Shown here piece by piece: positions 39,685 through 47,795 of a stretch of DNA of 64,000 nt. Under the pieces are notes generated by a model that searched no databases, was not told the origin of the DNA, and saw only the letters and a program-made list of their open reading frames with translations. This stretch comes from Acinetobacter pullicarnis. Its GTDB lineage: Bacteria; Pseudomonadota; Gammaproteobacteria; Pseudomonadales; Moraxellaceae. Made by a program: the position numbers and the translations under genes. The stretch spans positions 434,001 to 498,000 of the forward strand of contig NZ_VCMZ01000001.1 in the NCBI RefSeq assembly GCF_006352475.1. The letters run 5' to 3'. Numbering within the stretch: position 1 is the first letter of the stretch; every line of letters begins with the position of its first letter.

Positions 39685-41787
39685 TTAACGTGCAATTTGA
39701 ATAATGCGATCGGCACTATCAATGCTTGATTGGCGATGGGCTATAAATATTCGAGTGATATTTAAAGCGCGAATCGATTGGTTGATGATGGCTTCATTTT
39801 CGGGGTCCAGATGGCTGGTGGCTTCATCCATAAATAAGATCGCAGGTTGTCGATACAGCGCTCTGGCAATGAGGAGGCGTTGCACTTGCCCCCCCGATAA
39901 ACTCGATCCAAGTGCGCTGATCAGGGTTTCAAAGCCCATCGGCATATGCATGATTTCGTCATAGATATTGCAGTTCTTGGCACATTCAATAATGCGGGCT
40001 TCATTTTTATGCAGATCAAAGCTAGAAATATTGTCGGCAACCGAGCCTGCAAATAATTTGTCATCTTGTAATACACAGGCAATGGATTGGCGATAATTGT
40101 TGAGACCGACTTTATAAATATCGTGCTCATTAAATAATAAAATGCCTTTTTCTGTGATGAGTAAACCGCTCATGAGTTTCATCAAGGTTGATTTGCCTAC
40201 GCCTGATGGCCCGACAATGGCGACACTCTCACTGGCTTTAATCAGGAGGCTAAGGTTTTCAATAATGGGTGCGGAAAAAGCATCATAGGCATAACTGAGG
40301 TTTTGGACTTCAAAGGAGGCGGCTTGATTGGGCAGTGCCAAGATGCGACTTTCTTGTTGTGGTTCGGGAGGACTGAGCGCAATATCGGCCAAACGTTCAT
40401 GATGTAACGACAGCATGCGTAGCTCTAGGATTAAATTGATGAGTTGCGCTGAACGTTCTGAAAATTGACCACGATAAATATTAAAGGCCACAAACATTCC
40501 GAGCGTGAGTTGGTGATCAATCACCATCGATGCACCCAACCATAAAATCAAGATTTGATCGAGTGTGGTGATCAATGAATTGACCCCTGCATACAGCATG
40601 TCTAAGCGCGCAACGCGTATGCCAGCATTGGTGGTGTCGATATTAAGATTCATCCAAAATTGCGCACGGTTGCGATTGAGGCTTAAGGCTTTTAAGGTGG
40701 AAATCGCATAGAGGCTTTCCATAAAATGTGAGTTGGCTTTGGCCTGTTTTATAATCTGTTCTTCAGCAGCTTGGCGGTAAAGTTGAAAAGTCAGTACACG
40801 TAGCAGGACATAGATCAGCGTGAAAGCCAGCACCACCCACAGCAACCATCCCGCATAGAGATACATCATGATCATTAAGCCGATCGACATCAGACAGTCG
40901 ATGAAGCCGTTGACCAAACCTGTGCTTAAGGTATTACGAACAGCATCAAGCGAGAGAAATCGAGATTGAATGTCACCAGGATTACGCTTCTGAAAATAAT
41001 GCAGTGGGAGCCTGAGTAGATGTTGAAAAAAACCATGATTCCATTGCACACTTAAAAAGGTGTCCATGAGCAAGGTCATCCAAGCACGCAGCATTGCCAC
41101 CAAGGTGCGGAAAATAATAAAACAGAATAAGCCCAAGCAAATCAAGGTGAGTAGGTCGTGATCGGCAGCCAAAATCACATGGTCCATGACCACTTGTGTG
41201 CCTATTGGCAATAAAATATTAATAGCTTCAAGCACCACAGATAGTGCCAAAATTCGCAGCAGAAAGCCTGGGAATCCATTGATATTTTTTAGCAAACTAC
41301 GGAAGTGTAGTTTTTGGCGTTCGGTTTCTCTGGCAAAATTTGGATTGGGCCAAAGCTCTAACGCGACGCCAGTAAAATGCTGCGAGAGCTCTGGAAAAGA
41401 CAGGCTGTAGCGACCAAAAGCAGGGTCGTGAATAATGGCTTTGTTGCGCTTGATGCCAACCAACACCACAAAATGGTTTAAGTCCCAATGTAAAATACAG
41501 GGCCGTTTTAACAGGTGGATTTCGTCTAGGGCCAAAGAGAGCGGGCGGCTGTCCAAACCAAGTTTATGTGCAATATCAATTAATATCGCTAGAGTTGCGC
41601 CGTGTGATGAGATGCCATATTTTTGTCTGAGACTAAATAGGTCAATGTCCTTGCCCAAGAAACGACAGATCATCACCAAACACGCCAAGCCACATTCAGC
41701 TGCTTCGGTTTGTAACACCTGCGGAATAGTTGGTCTTAGATTAAACTGTAGTTTTTTTTTGAGTTCAGCAATGAGGTCTTTATTCAT
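39685..41787 (-). CDS. Peptidase C39-containing ABC exporter of the microcin/bacteriocin (CvaB-like)
   Basis: About 700 residues. It has an N-terminal C39 protease domain with catalytic Cys in QTEAAECGLACLVM near 26-40, His in LNHFVVL near 106 and Asp in HDPAFG near 122, then a six-helix ABC membrane domain (about 160-440) and a nucleotide-binding domain: Walker A GPSGVGKST, signature SLSGGQVQRLLIARAL, Walker B ILFMDEATSHLD. Such proteins cleave double-glycine leaders and export the mature peptide. The ATG at 41787 with AGGTG upstream is preferred over the GTG at 41799, giving an 8-base overlap with the HlyD gene. It acts with the HlyD adaptor and an outer-membrane TolC-type protein encoded elsewhere. 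Confidence 0.94.
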   Translation of the reverse strand: MNKDLIAELKKKLQFNLRPTIPQVLQTEAAECGLACLVMICRFLGKDIDLFSLRQKYGISSHGATLAILIDIAHKLGLDSRPLSLALDEIHLLKRPCILHWDLNHFVVLVGIKRNKAIIHDPAFGRYSLSFPELSQHFTGVALELWPNPNFARETERQKLHFRSLLKNINGFPGFLLRILALSVVLEAINILLPIGTQVVMDHVILAADHDLLTLICLGLFCFIIFRTLVAMLRAWMTLLMDTFLSVQWNHGFFQHLLRLPLHYFQKRNPGDIQSRFLSLDAVRNTLSTGLVNGFIDCLMSIGLMIMMYLYAGWLLWVVLAFTLIYVLLRVLTFQLYRQAAEEQIIKQAKANSHFMESLYAISTLKALSLNRNRAQFWMNLNIDTTNAGIRVARLDMLYAGVNSLITTLDQILILWLGASMVIDHQLTLGMFVAFNIYRGQFSERSAQLINLILELRMLSLHHERLADIALSPPEPQQESRILALPNQAASFEVQNLSYAYDAFSAPIIENLSLLIKASESVAIVGPSGVGKSTLMKLMSGLLITEKGILLFNEHDIYKVGLNNYRQSIACVLQDDKLFAGSVADNISSFDLHKNEARIIECAKNCNIYDEIMHMPMGFETLISALGSSLSGGQVQRLLIARALYRQPAILFMDEATSHLDPENEAIINQSIRALNITRIFIAHRQSSIDSADRIIQIAR

Positions 41788-43072
41788 GATCTGAATCACC
41801 TACACTTTTTGAAATGCCATAAAGCGGTGAGAAGATCCATTGGTAGAGTGGTCTTTTTTCTAGAAAAAGTGTGGCTTCAGTGGTCATGCCAGAACTGAGA
41901 AGTAATGATTTTCCTTTCCAGTCGATGCTGTTTTTCTGCGGTTGAATGTTGACTTTATAATAGGCACTGTCGTTATTTTTAGGGGCGCTGCCATAACGCA
42001 AGAGCTCATTGTTCGAGGCCGGAACATTGGAAATCGCTGTGATTTTCCCTGCAAACTGACCAAATTTTTCATAGGGAAAAGCCTGATAGCGCAAGTTAAC
42101 GGGATCACCGATTTTGATATAGGGGATGCTGCTATTGGGCAGCCATAAAACAATGGAAAATTGCGTCTTTTTATGCGGAGAGAGTTGGACCAAACTATCA
42201 CCAGCATTCACCATTTGGCCTTGGCTGACCGCAATGCTTTCAATATAGCCGGCTTGCTGCGCTTGTATGACCACAACATGCTCGGCATTGGCATCGTTAT
42301 ATTGACGTTCAAGCGCACTGTGTTGAATTTGATACTGTAAAATTTGCTGCTCAAACTCGGTTGCCTTAGAGATCACTTCTTTTTCGGCATCATTGATTTG
42401 GATATCTTGTTGGATCAATTGGGCTTTAAGATTGTCAATGCTGCTTTGCCGCTCATAGTAAAGATAACGCAGTTGATTGACTTGCTCACGATTAACCAGC
42501 CCTTGCTTTAGATATTGGGCATAATCCTTGGCGATTTTCTGCATTTCTTGTAGACCACTTTGCGCGTCAACGTAGCGGCTGATCGCTTGCTGATTGGCGA
42601 TTTTATATTTTTCAAGTTGGGTATTTAGACTCGCGACATGAATGCGTTTATTTTCCTTTAAGGTCTGCATAATCACCTCAATATCGTTCAACTGTTTTTC
42701 AATTGCCTGTAGGGTATTTTGACTGGCATTGCCATTGCTGGTATTGCGGCTGACATCCAGCTTAAATAGGGGATCACCCTTTTGGACATATTGTCCGGTG
42801 CTGTAAAAACTGTTGAGTATGAAACCCTGCTGCGGTGCGAAAATATTGACGGGATGGGGGATTGAAATCACTTCGCCAGTCACACTGACGCGACGAGTAA
42901 ATTGAGCGAAAATAATGAAGACCAAAAATAATGCAATGATCAAGGCTGATCCCAATCCAAACCAATAGGCTGGAATTTGCGATACTAATATTGCATCGCC
43001 CAACCAGCGGTTTTTTTTAACCTGAATCACTTCTGGTCTAAATATTTGATTTGATGGATTGTCACGGTCCAT
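41780..43072 (-). CDS. HlyD-family periplasmic adaptor of the microcin exporter (CvaA-like)
   Basis: About 430 residues. An N-terminal cytoplasmic stretch (FRPEVIQVKKNRWLG) precedes one membrane helix (about 32-57). A biotinyl-lipoyl-like half motif (PVNIFAPQQGFILNSFYSTG) near residue 78, a long helical hairpin (about 115-265) and the second lipoyl half (VIQAQQAGYIESIAVSQGQM) near 270 are the membrane-fusion layout, followed by a beta-barrel domain. RPEVIQ and LSSGMTTEATLFLEKRPLYQW match CvaA-like adaptors. The ATG at 43072 is chosen over an upstream in-frame TTG. It overlaps the exporter gene, so the two are translationally coupled. Confidence 0.92.
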   Translation of the reverse strand: MDRDNPSNQIFRPEVIQVKKNRWLGDAILVSQIPAYWFGLGSALIIALFLVFIIFAQFTRRVSVTGEVISIPHPVNIFAPQQGFILNSFYSTGQYVQKGDPLFKLDVSRNTSNGNASQNTLQAIEKQLNDIEVIMQTLKENKRIHVASLNTQLEKYKIANQQAISRYVDAQSGLQEMQKIAKDYAQYLKQGLVNREQVNQLRYLYYERQSSIDNLKAQLIQQDIQINDAEKEVISKATEFEQQILQYQIQHSALERQYNDANAEHVVVIQAQQAGYIESIAVSQGQMVNAGDSLVQLSPHKKTQFSIVLWLPNSSIPYIKIGDPVNLRYQAFPYEKFGQFAGKITAISNVPASNNELLRYGSAPKNNDSAYYKVNIQPQKNSIDWKGKSLLLSSGMTTEATLFLEKRPLYQWIFSPLYGISKSVGDSDHE

Positions 43073-43189
43073 AAAGATCAATCATTGATTGGATAAGGCT
43101 TAAAACTATAATCCTAAGATGCGTGGATGCTGTAACTGTTTCAGGCCATTTGATACAGGCTTTTGCAAGCTGTGTAGCCAAGGGAGTTA

Positions 43190-43218
43190 AAGCCCCAATA
43201 TGAAATTGAGGCTTTATG
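43190..43218 (-). terminator. Hairpin between the microcin gene and the exporter genes
   Basis: AAAGCC-CCAAT and ATTG-AGGCTTT arms (about 43194-43214) form a stem with one or two mismatches and a short loop. It has no long T run on the minus strand, so it may be a partial terminator or processing site that lowers exporter expression relative to the peptide. Confidence 0.4.
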
Positions 43219-43284
43219 AAGGGGAGGAAATGCTGAAACTTGCATGGGTATTAATAATAGAAATTGACAATATACAAGCAGGGT

Positions 43285-43557
43285 TTATTTAGCTGCCCCT
43301 AAACCAGATGAAGACAAGACCGCTGTGCCAATGGCCTTACCGATTTGTAAACCTAAGTTTATTACGCCGGTACCAATAGCCTTACCAACTGCTTCACCGA
43401 TTTTGGAATTGCCTGTTAGACCGAATTGTTGACCAATCTGCCCTGAAATTTGACTGCCGATTTGGCCACCAACTTGACCGGCAATAGTGCCGAGTGCATC
43501 AGATAAAATGCCAGCACCTGAGACATATTGGATTTGTTCTGTACTTAATTCTTTCAT
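43285..43557 (-). CDS. Putative class II microcin/bacteriocin precursor with double-glycine-type leader
   Basis: 90 residues. The N-terminus MKELSTEQIQYVSGA is a classic double-glycine leader (conserved EL, hydrophobic Ile9 and Val12, then G-A instead of G-G), so cleavage after Ala15 would release 75 residues. The mature part is very rich in Gly (19 of 75) with repeated GxxxG-type spacing (GQVGGQIGSQISGQIGQQFG), two near-copies of GKAIGT, no Cys and few charges. This is a glycine-zipper composition expected to insert in membranes. It is just upstream of the HlyD adaptor and the C39 exporter on the same strand. The ATG has GGAGA about 12 bases upstream. No immunity gene is evident next to it. 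It could also be a colony-behaviour peptide rather than a toxin. Confidence 0.85.
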   Translation of the reverse strand: MKELSTEQIQYVSGAGILSDALGTIAGQVGGQIGSQISGQIGQQFGLTGNSKIGEAVGKAIGTGVINLGLQIGKAIGTAVLSSSGLGAAK

Positions 43558-43900
43558 AGATTACATATTCTCCATATTGGTTGTGAAAGAAACGTCGTTA
43601 ATTTGAAACTAACGTGCAGCAGAAACTAACCTGATTTCATCGGAGCTAAAAGTGATAAAAAATGAACGATATTATTCACTTTTTATTTTATTTGTATAAT
43701 TAGTTTTTATAAAACAATTGCTTGGTTGTATTTTTGATTTTTGTTTATATTAATTTTTTATGTGCTTTCTCATTTTAAGTTAAACTAACTTTTGAGGCGA
43801 TATACTGCGGTAGAGCGCAATAAATATTAAGAGATGCAGGCTTATGTCCACTTTAAAATAAGCAGAAAATAGTGGATTTGATTAATAAGATAGGTGGTGT
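43558..43900 (-). promoter_or_regulatory. AT-rich upstream region of the microcin gene with repeated AAACTAAC motifs
   Basis: No gene longer than a dozen codons is visible. The octamer AAACTAAC occurs at 43606-43613, 43623-43630 (17 bases apart) and 43782-43789; the last lies in AAGTTAAACTAACTT (43777-43791), a near-perfect inverted repeat. The DNA between 43660 and 43770 is extremely AT rich. The region must hold the microcin promoter, and the repeats are candidate regulator sites; a precise -35/-10 could not be fixed. Confidence 0.5.
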
Positions 43901-44424
43901 GGTTTTTCGAAAGGCAACCTCTCCCGGCCTCTCCTTAAAAGGAGAGGAGAAATGCGTTAAGGCTATATTTCCTCTTCCTTTGGGCATAGGTATCTACACA
44001 AATATTTAAGAAATATATGTAGTCGAAATATGTAATCTATTTGAGCTTAATACAAGGTATTTAAGTCCTGTTTAGATTTGGAATTTAGGGCTGAATGCAA
44101 ATTTCATTGAATTTCAGAAATCCCCAATCTCCCCTAACCCCTCTTTTCCAAAGAGGGGGACTTTTTTGGGAATTCAAAGCCTAGTTTATGCTACACAACG
44201 CTCCTTCCTTAGAAAAAGGAAGGTTGGGATGGATTGCTTTGAATCGTAATCCATATATCAAAAGATGTGTAGATACCTATGCCCTTTGAGATGAGGGTTA
44301 GGGAGAGGGGAGTCATAAGGTACGGATGGTTTTTCGAAAAGCAACCTCGCCCAGCCTCTCCTTAAAAGGAGAGGGGAAACGTACTGGGTTATTTTCCCTT
44401 TGGGATGAAGGTCAGGGAGAGGGC
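43901..44424. repeat. Hairpin-rich intergenic repeat block between microcin gene and hisIE
   Basis: Two 50-base direct copies (43901-43950 and 44328-44377, about 90% identical) each contain the palindrome CCTCTCCTTAAAAGGAGAGG. Between them lie a perfect 19-bp inverted repeat, GGGCATAGGTATCTACACA (43982-44000) and its complement (44266-44284), and two further hairpins: CCCTCTTT/AAGAGGG (44138-44157, followed by a T run) and CCTTCCTT/AAGGAAGG (44203-44223). No open frame of note. It looks like accumulated or nested copies of small non-autonomous repeats. A related hairpin occurs at 56854-56875. Confidence 0.8.
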
Positions 44425-45207
44425 TTAATCCTGACGACTGGCTTTTTCTTTCAGGCCCGATAGACCTTGGCGACGTGCCAATTCATCTAAAACAATTTGT
44501 GGTTCAATGTCGAAATAACCAAGCATAACAATACTATGGAACCACAAGTCTGCTGTTTCATAAATCAGATCGTTTTTATGGTCGGCAATTTTTTCGTGCT
44601 GATATTCTTTAGCAGCAATGATCAATTCAACACTTTCTTCACCAACTTTTTCTAAAATTTTATTTAAGCCTTTGTGATAGAGCGATGCCACATAAGAAGA
44701 ATCCGGGTTGGCACCTTTGCGCTCAGTCATCATCTGACCTAAATAGCTAAGCACTTCAACCGTTTCAGCCTGTGCATTGGAGCTTTGCATTGCAAGCGTA
44801 TGCGGATTCGTTGATTTTTCTGCGTAAATTTGGCTTGGGTCTTTGAGTTGGGCATCGACAATTTCCCAGCCTTGCGGTGTGAGCTTGCGGTAGAAGCAGG
44901 ATTCACGACCAGTATGACAAGAAATGCCACCATGTTGTTCAATTTGCAGCACAATTACGTCGGCATCACAGTCTAAGCGAATTTCATGTACAGTTTGGAA
45001 ATGCCCAGATTCTTCGCCTTTATGCCAAAGTTTCTGACGCGAACGTGAAAAATACACCGCTTGATTTTTTTCAGCAGTCAAGCTTAAGGCTTCGCGATTC
45101 ATCCACGCCACCATTAAGATACGGCCGCTTTGATGGTCCTGAGCAATTGCAGGAATTAAACCTTGTGAATTAAATTTTACTTCATCAAGCCATTGCAGAT
45201 TGTTCAT
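44425..45207 (-). CDS. hisIE: HisIE, bifunctional phosphoribosyl-AMP cyclohydrolase / phosphoribosyl-ATP pyrophosphatase
   Basis: About 260 residues. The N-terminal cyclohydrolase half has [13 protein letters not shown] near residue 32, [16 protein letters not shown] near 54, and [20 protein letters not shown] near 79, with zinc-binding cysteines. The C-terminal half is the pyrophosphatase ([18 protein letters not shown] near 184; [17 protein letters not shown] near 208). These are the second and third steps of histidine synthesis. The ATG at 45207, preceded by GGTGAT, is preferred over an in-frame TTG at 45234. The gene stands apart from other his genes. Confidence 0.95.
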   Translation of the reverse strand: MNNLQWLDEVKFNSQGLIPAIAQDHQSGRILMVAWMNREALSLTAEKNQAVYFSRSRQKLWHKGEESGHFQTVHEIRLDCDADVIVLQIEQHGGISCHTGRESCFYRKLTPQGWEIVDAQLKDPSQIYAEKSTNPHTLAMQSSNAQAETVEVLSYLGQMMTERKGANPDSSYVASLYHKGLNKILEKVGEESVELIIAAKEYQHEKIADHKNDLIYETADLWFHSIVMLGYFDIEPQIVLDELARRQGLSGLKEKASRQD

Positions 45208-45363
45208 AGAGATATCACCAAATTCATTGATCAAAAGCGTGTAGGATCACACCGCATCAGCCTCATAGTGTAAGGGAAAGCCTTGAGTTTGCCCAAATTA
45301 TTTTTATGAAAATACCAAATTGAATCAGATCGGCAAAAGAATCTAGAGAAGTACTTGCGCTAT

Positions 45364-46446
45364 TTAAAGCGCTTGTAAATGCTCAGTAAAATTCTGTTTT
45401 TCCACCATTTCCAAAAACTCATCGCCCAAGCGCTGGCTTTCAGCAATACATTGTTGCCACAGCTGAATGCGTTTTTGTTGATCCATGCCCTTTAAAGTAA
45501 AGTCTTTACGATCGGGTAAACGTCCCAAAGGTAAGCTTTTAAGGTATTCGGCAGAGGGTGAAATCAACAAGGTACGGGTTTGGTTTTGTGGGTTGGCTTG
45601 CCGCGATTTCCACATTTTATCAAACCAGCCGGGAATGATCTGATCGGTGAAATGTGGATATAACACAATACCTTGGCTGTTATATGGCAGGTCAATATGA
45701 TAGTCGATCAGACCACCATCTCGGTAACTGCCTGCTGGGGCATCGGGAATATCACGTACCGCATTCATTACCCCTGGAATAGAGGCGGAAGCCATCAACC
45801 ATGCTTCGACGTTTTCAGCGGTGAGCTGTTGATAATGGGTTTGAAATGCATCCTGTTCGAAACTCAATTGTTGTGCATGTTGCGGCTGACTGATCACACG
45901 TTGCATAAAATGCTGACAATGTTTACGGGCGACTGCATTGCTGCCAATAATGGCGGCCACCGAAGCAAAGAGCGGGAGATTCTTATCGCTTTGAAACAGA
46001 TGTTGGGCTTTGGCCGAGATCACCGCAAGGTGATAATCGGGATGTTGAACCAAGTGTTCGGTTTTGCCTTTGATTAATTCAGCAAGCATGCCTCGGCAAA
46101 CGTCACTGACGGTCTGGCGTGACATTTTATTGTCAAAGACCAGTTCGGTGTAAAGCTGTGCCAGACGTTCAGTCCCTGGTTTGGCTCCCCATGCCAAAAT
46201 GCTGGCAAAACGCCAACTGCCAATTGAAGCACCAATGAGGGTGCGACGTTGTGGCGCTTGAGGGAGGAATTCTCCGAAAATAGCTTGATCAAGCCCTTGT
46301 ATTCCAATTCCTTTTGGACCGCCAGCAGCACCGGGAATAATATCAACCTGTTCTGCTTTAAAACCTTCATCAGCAATCAGCTGACGTGCCAATGCGCCGG
46401 CACGAATATTTAAACTTGGTGTTGATTTTTTTAAAATTTGAATCAT
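45364..46446 (-). CDS. Patatin-like phospholipase
   Basis: 360 residues. The oxyanion-type glycine stretch GGPKGIGIQG is near residue 42, the nucleophile elbow GASIG near 72 and the catalytic aspartate motif YRDGGLID near 244, together the Ser/Asp dyad of patatin lipases. No signal peptide is evident, so it is probably cytoplasmic. It is divergent from a nucleotidyltransferase gene 223 bases away. The substrate, presumably a phospholipid or acyl ester, is unknown. Confidence 0.87.
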   Translation of the reverse strand: MIQILKKSTPSLNIRAGALARQLIADEGFKAEQVDIIPGAAGGPKGIGIQGLDQAIFGEFLPQAPQRRTLIGASIGSWRFASILAWGAKPGTERLAQLYTELVFDNKMSRQTVSDVCRGMLAELIKGKTEHLVQHPDYHLAVISAKAQHLFQSDKNLPLFASVAAIIGSNAVARKHCQHFMQRVISQPQHAQQLSFEQDAFQTHYQQLTAENVEAWLMASASIPGVMNAVRDIPDAPAGSYRDGGLIDYHIDLPYNSQGIVLYPHFTDQIIPGWFDKMWKSRQANPQNQTRTLLISPSAEYLKSLPLGRLPDRKDFTLKGMDQQKRIQLWQQCIAESQRLGDEFLEMVEKQNFTEHLQAL

Positions 46447-46669
46447 ATTGAAACACTCAATCGAGCACGTTGGTCAATCTAAGCCCAGCATGTCATGTGG
46501 TAAGCAAAGCAAGCGGACTAATCTAAACAAAGCCGATAGATGGCTCAATGGCGAGAGTTACCGTGAGATGACTGGTGAGTCAGTAATGGCAAGCAAACCT
46601 GAGACTTGTATCTTAGTATTGCCAGTGCTATACCCATTAGTTCAAAAAAAATAGAGTGAGCGATTTAAA

Positions 46670-47434
46670 ATGGATATCCAACGACACATCCAGCACGTTT
46701 TTCAAGATCGTGACGATATTCCATTGTTTTATATCGAAAGTGGTAGTCGTCTTTGGGGCATGGCCAGTCCAGACAGTGATTATGATGTACGCGGTTTTCA
46801 TTTGCCCTCTAAGGCACAATACTTTGATTATCAGAAACATCGTGATTTGATTGAAATCATGGATGGTGATTTCGATTTTGTCTCTTTTGATTTAGATAAA
46901 ATGTTTGGTTTACTGGCCAAAAGTAATCCGACGGTATTGGAATGGGTGAGAGCGCATGTTGTTTACTTTAACCAGTTCGCAGGTTGGAGCCCGTTCGTTG
47001 ATGGTTTATTGGCTAAAATTGATTATAAGGCTTTATATTTTCATTATTTATCCTTGGCAAAGGGTGGCATGAGCGTGATGCAAACGCCAACCAATTTCAC
47101 CTATAAAAAAGTCTTTTACTCGATTCGTGGCTTATTGTCCGCTGAACTTGCTGCAAAACAACAAATGCCAGCGCTGAAAATTACTGAGCTATTTCAACAA
47201 ATCACCCCGAATGATCCGTTACGGCAATGGGGTGAAGACTATCTCGAAATTAAGCAACAACAACGTGAGAAAGCACTGTTATCTGAGCTTGAGCAACAGG
47301 CTGTAACCCGCTTATTGACTAATAAAATTGCGGATTTAACAGCCCATGAACCGAATAAAGGTCCACATGCAGTAGCATTACAACGTTATTTAACCGACTA
47401 TAGTTTTCAGTTAAAACAGCATTATTATGGCTAA
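46670..47434 (+). CDS. RlaP-type (Pol beta superfamily) nucleotidyltransferase
   Basis: 254 residues. SGSRLWGMASPDSDYDVRGF near residue 24 is the nucleotidyltransferase active site (GS...DSDYD), with a probable third carboxylate in DFDFVSFDLDK near 66. This matches the predicted nucleotidyltransferase family often found beside RNA ligases (COG3541/RlaP). No RNA ligase is adjacent. The C-terminal part is helical. It is transcribed alone, with a strong hairpin terminator 18 bases after the stop. The substrate is unknown. Confidence 0.85.
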   Translation: MDIQRHIQHVFQDRDDIPLFYIESGSRLWGMASPDSDYDVRGFHLPSKAQYFDYQKHRDLIEIMDGDFDFVSFDLDKMFGLLAKSNPTVLEWVRAHVVYFNQFAGWSPFVDGLLAKIDYKALYFHYLSLAKGGMSVMQTPTNFTYKKVFYSIRGLLSAELAAKQQMPALKITELFQQITPNDPLRQWGEDYLEIKQQQREKALLSELEQQAVTRLLTNKIADLTAHEPNKGPHAVALQRYLTDYSFQLKQHYYG

Positions 47435-47451
47435 GATAGACCGTCTAAACA

Positions 47452-47497
47452 CCATTACTCAGTTTAGGTTGAACTGAGTAATGGCATTCTTCTATTT
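47452..47497 (+). terminator. Terminator after the nucleotidyltransferase gene
   Basis: CCATTACTCAGTT (47452-47464) and AACTGAGTAATGG (47472-47484) are perfect 13-base complements around a seven-base loop, followed by a T-rich tract. Confidence 0.85.
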
Positions 47498-47795
47498 TTA
47501 TTTGCGACAATATGCATTTATTTAATCTAAATGATATTCAATTAAATAATTTCTGCTAAACTGTCCGCACTTAGCACAATCATCGAGTTTAGAGGCAGCT
47601 TGCCATCATTCTCAGTCGTTGCTCCTCCTTTTTTTGATCTCGATCTAACACCTTGTGAATACGGTGTATCCAGTCGCTTGTTCTAAGCGCATTACCAAAC
47701 AATTACCTTTTACTCAGTGCTTGTCATTGGGCTGACCTTTACCATTCTTAAAATAAGGTTCAGCAAGACCAGCCGTTCCATATGTGTAGTTCAAA
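47498..47795 (+). other. Noncoding leader region of the craA-like gene
   Basis: About 300 bases without a plausible open frame. It holds the promoter and leader of the efflux gene. A weak hairpin CACC...GGTG lies near 47650-47665. I cannot identify a known regulatory RNA, and there is no strong ribosome-binding site immediately before the start codon. Confidence 0.4.

Noticed and set aside
43097..43180. Short Cys-rich plus-strand frame (23 codons) beside the microcin gene
   Set aside because: No ribosome-binding site, opposite strand and very short; likely chance, not a second peptide or immunity gene.
46448..46654. 68-residue plus-strand ORF before the nucleotidyltransferase gene
   Set aside because: No ribosome-binding site, no recognisable domain, and it fills a normal divergent promoter gap.
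45364..47434. CBASS (cyclase plus patatin effector)
   Set aside because: The genes are divergent, and the nucleotidyltransferase fits the RlaP group rather than a CD-NTase; no Cap2/Cap3 or HORMA/TRIP13 genes are nearby.
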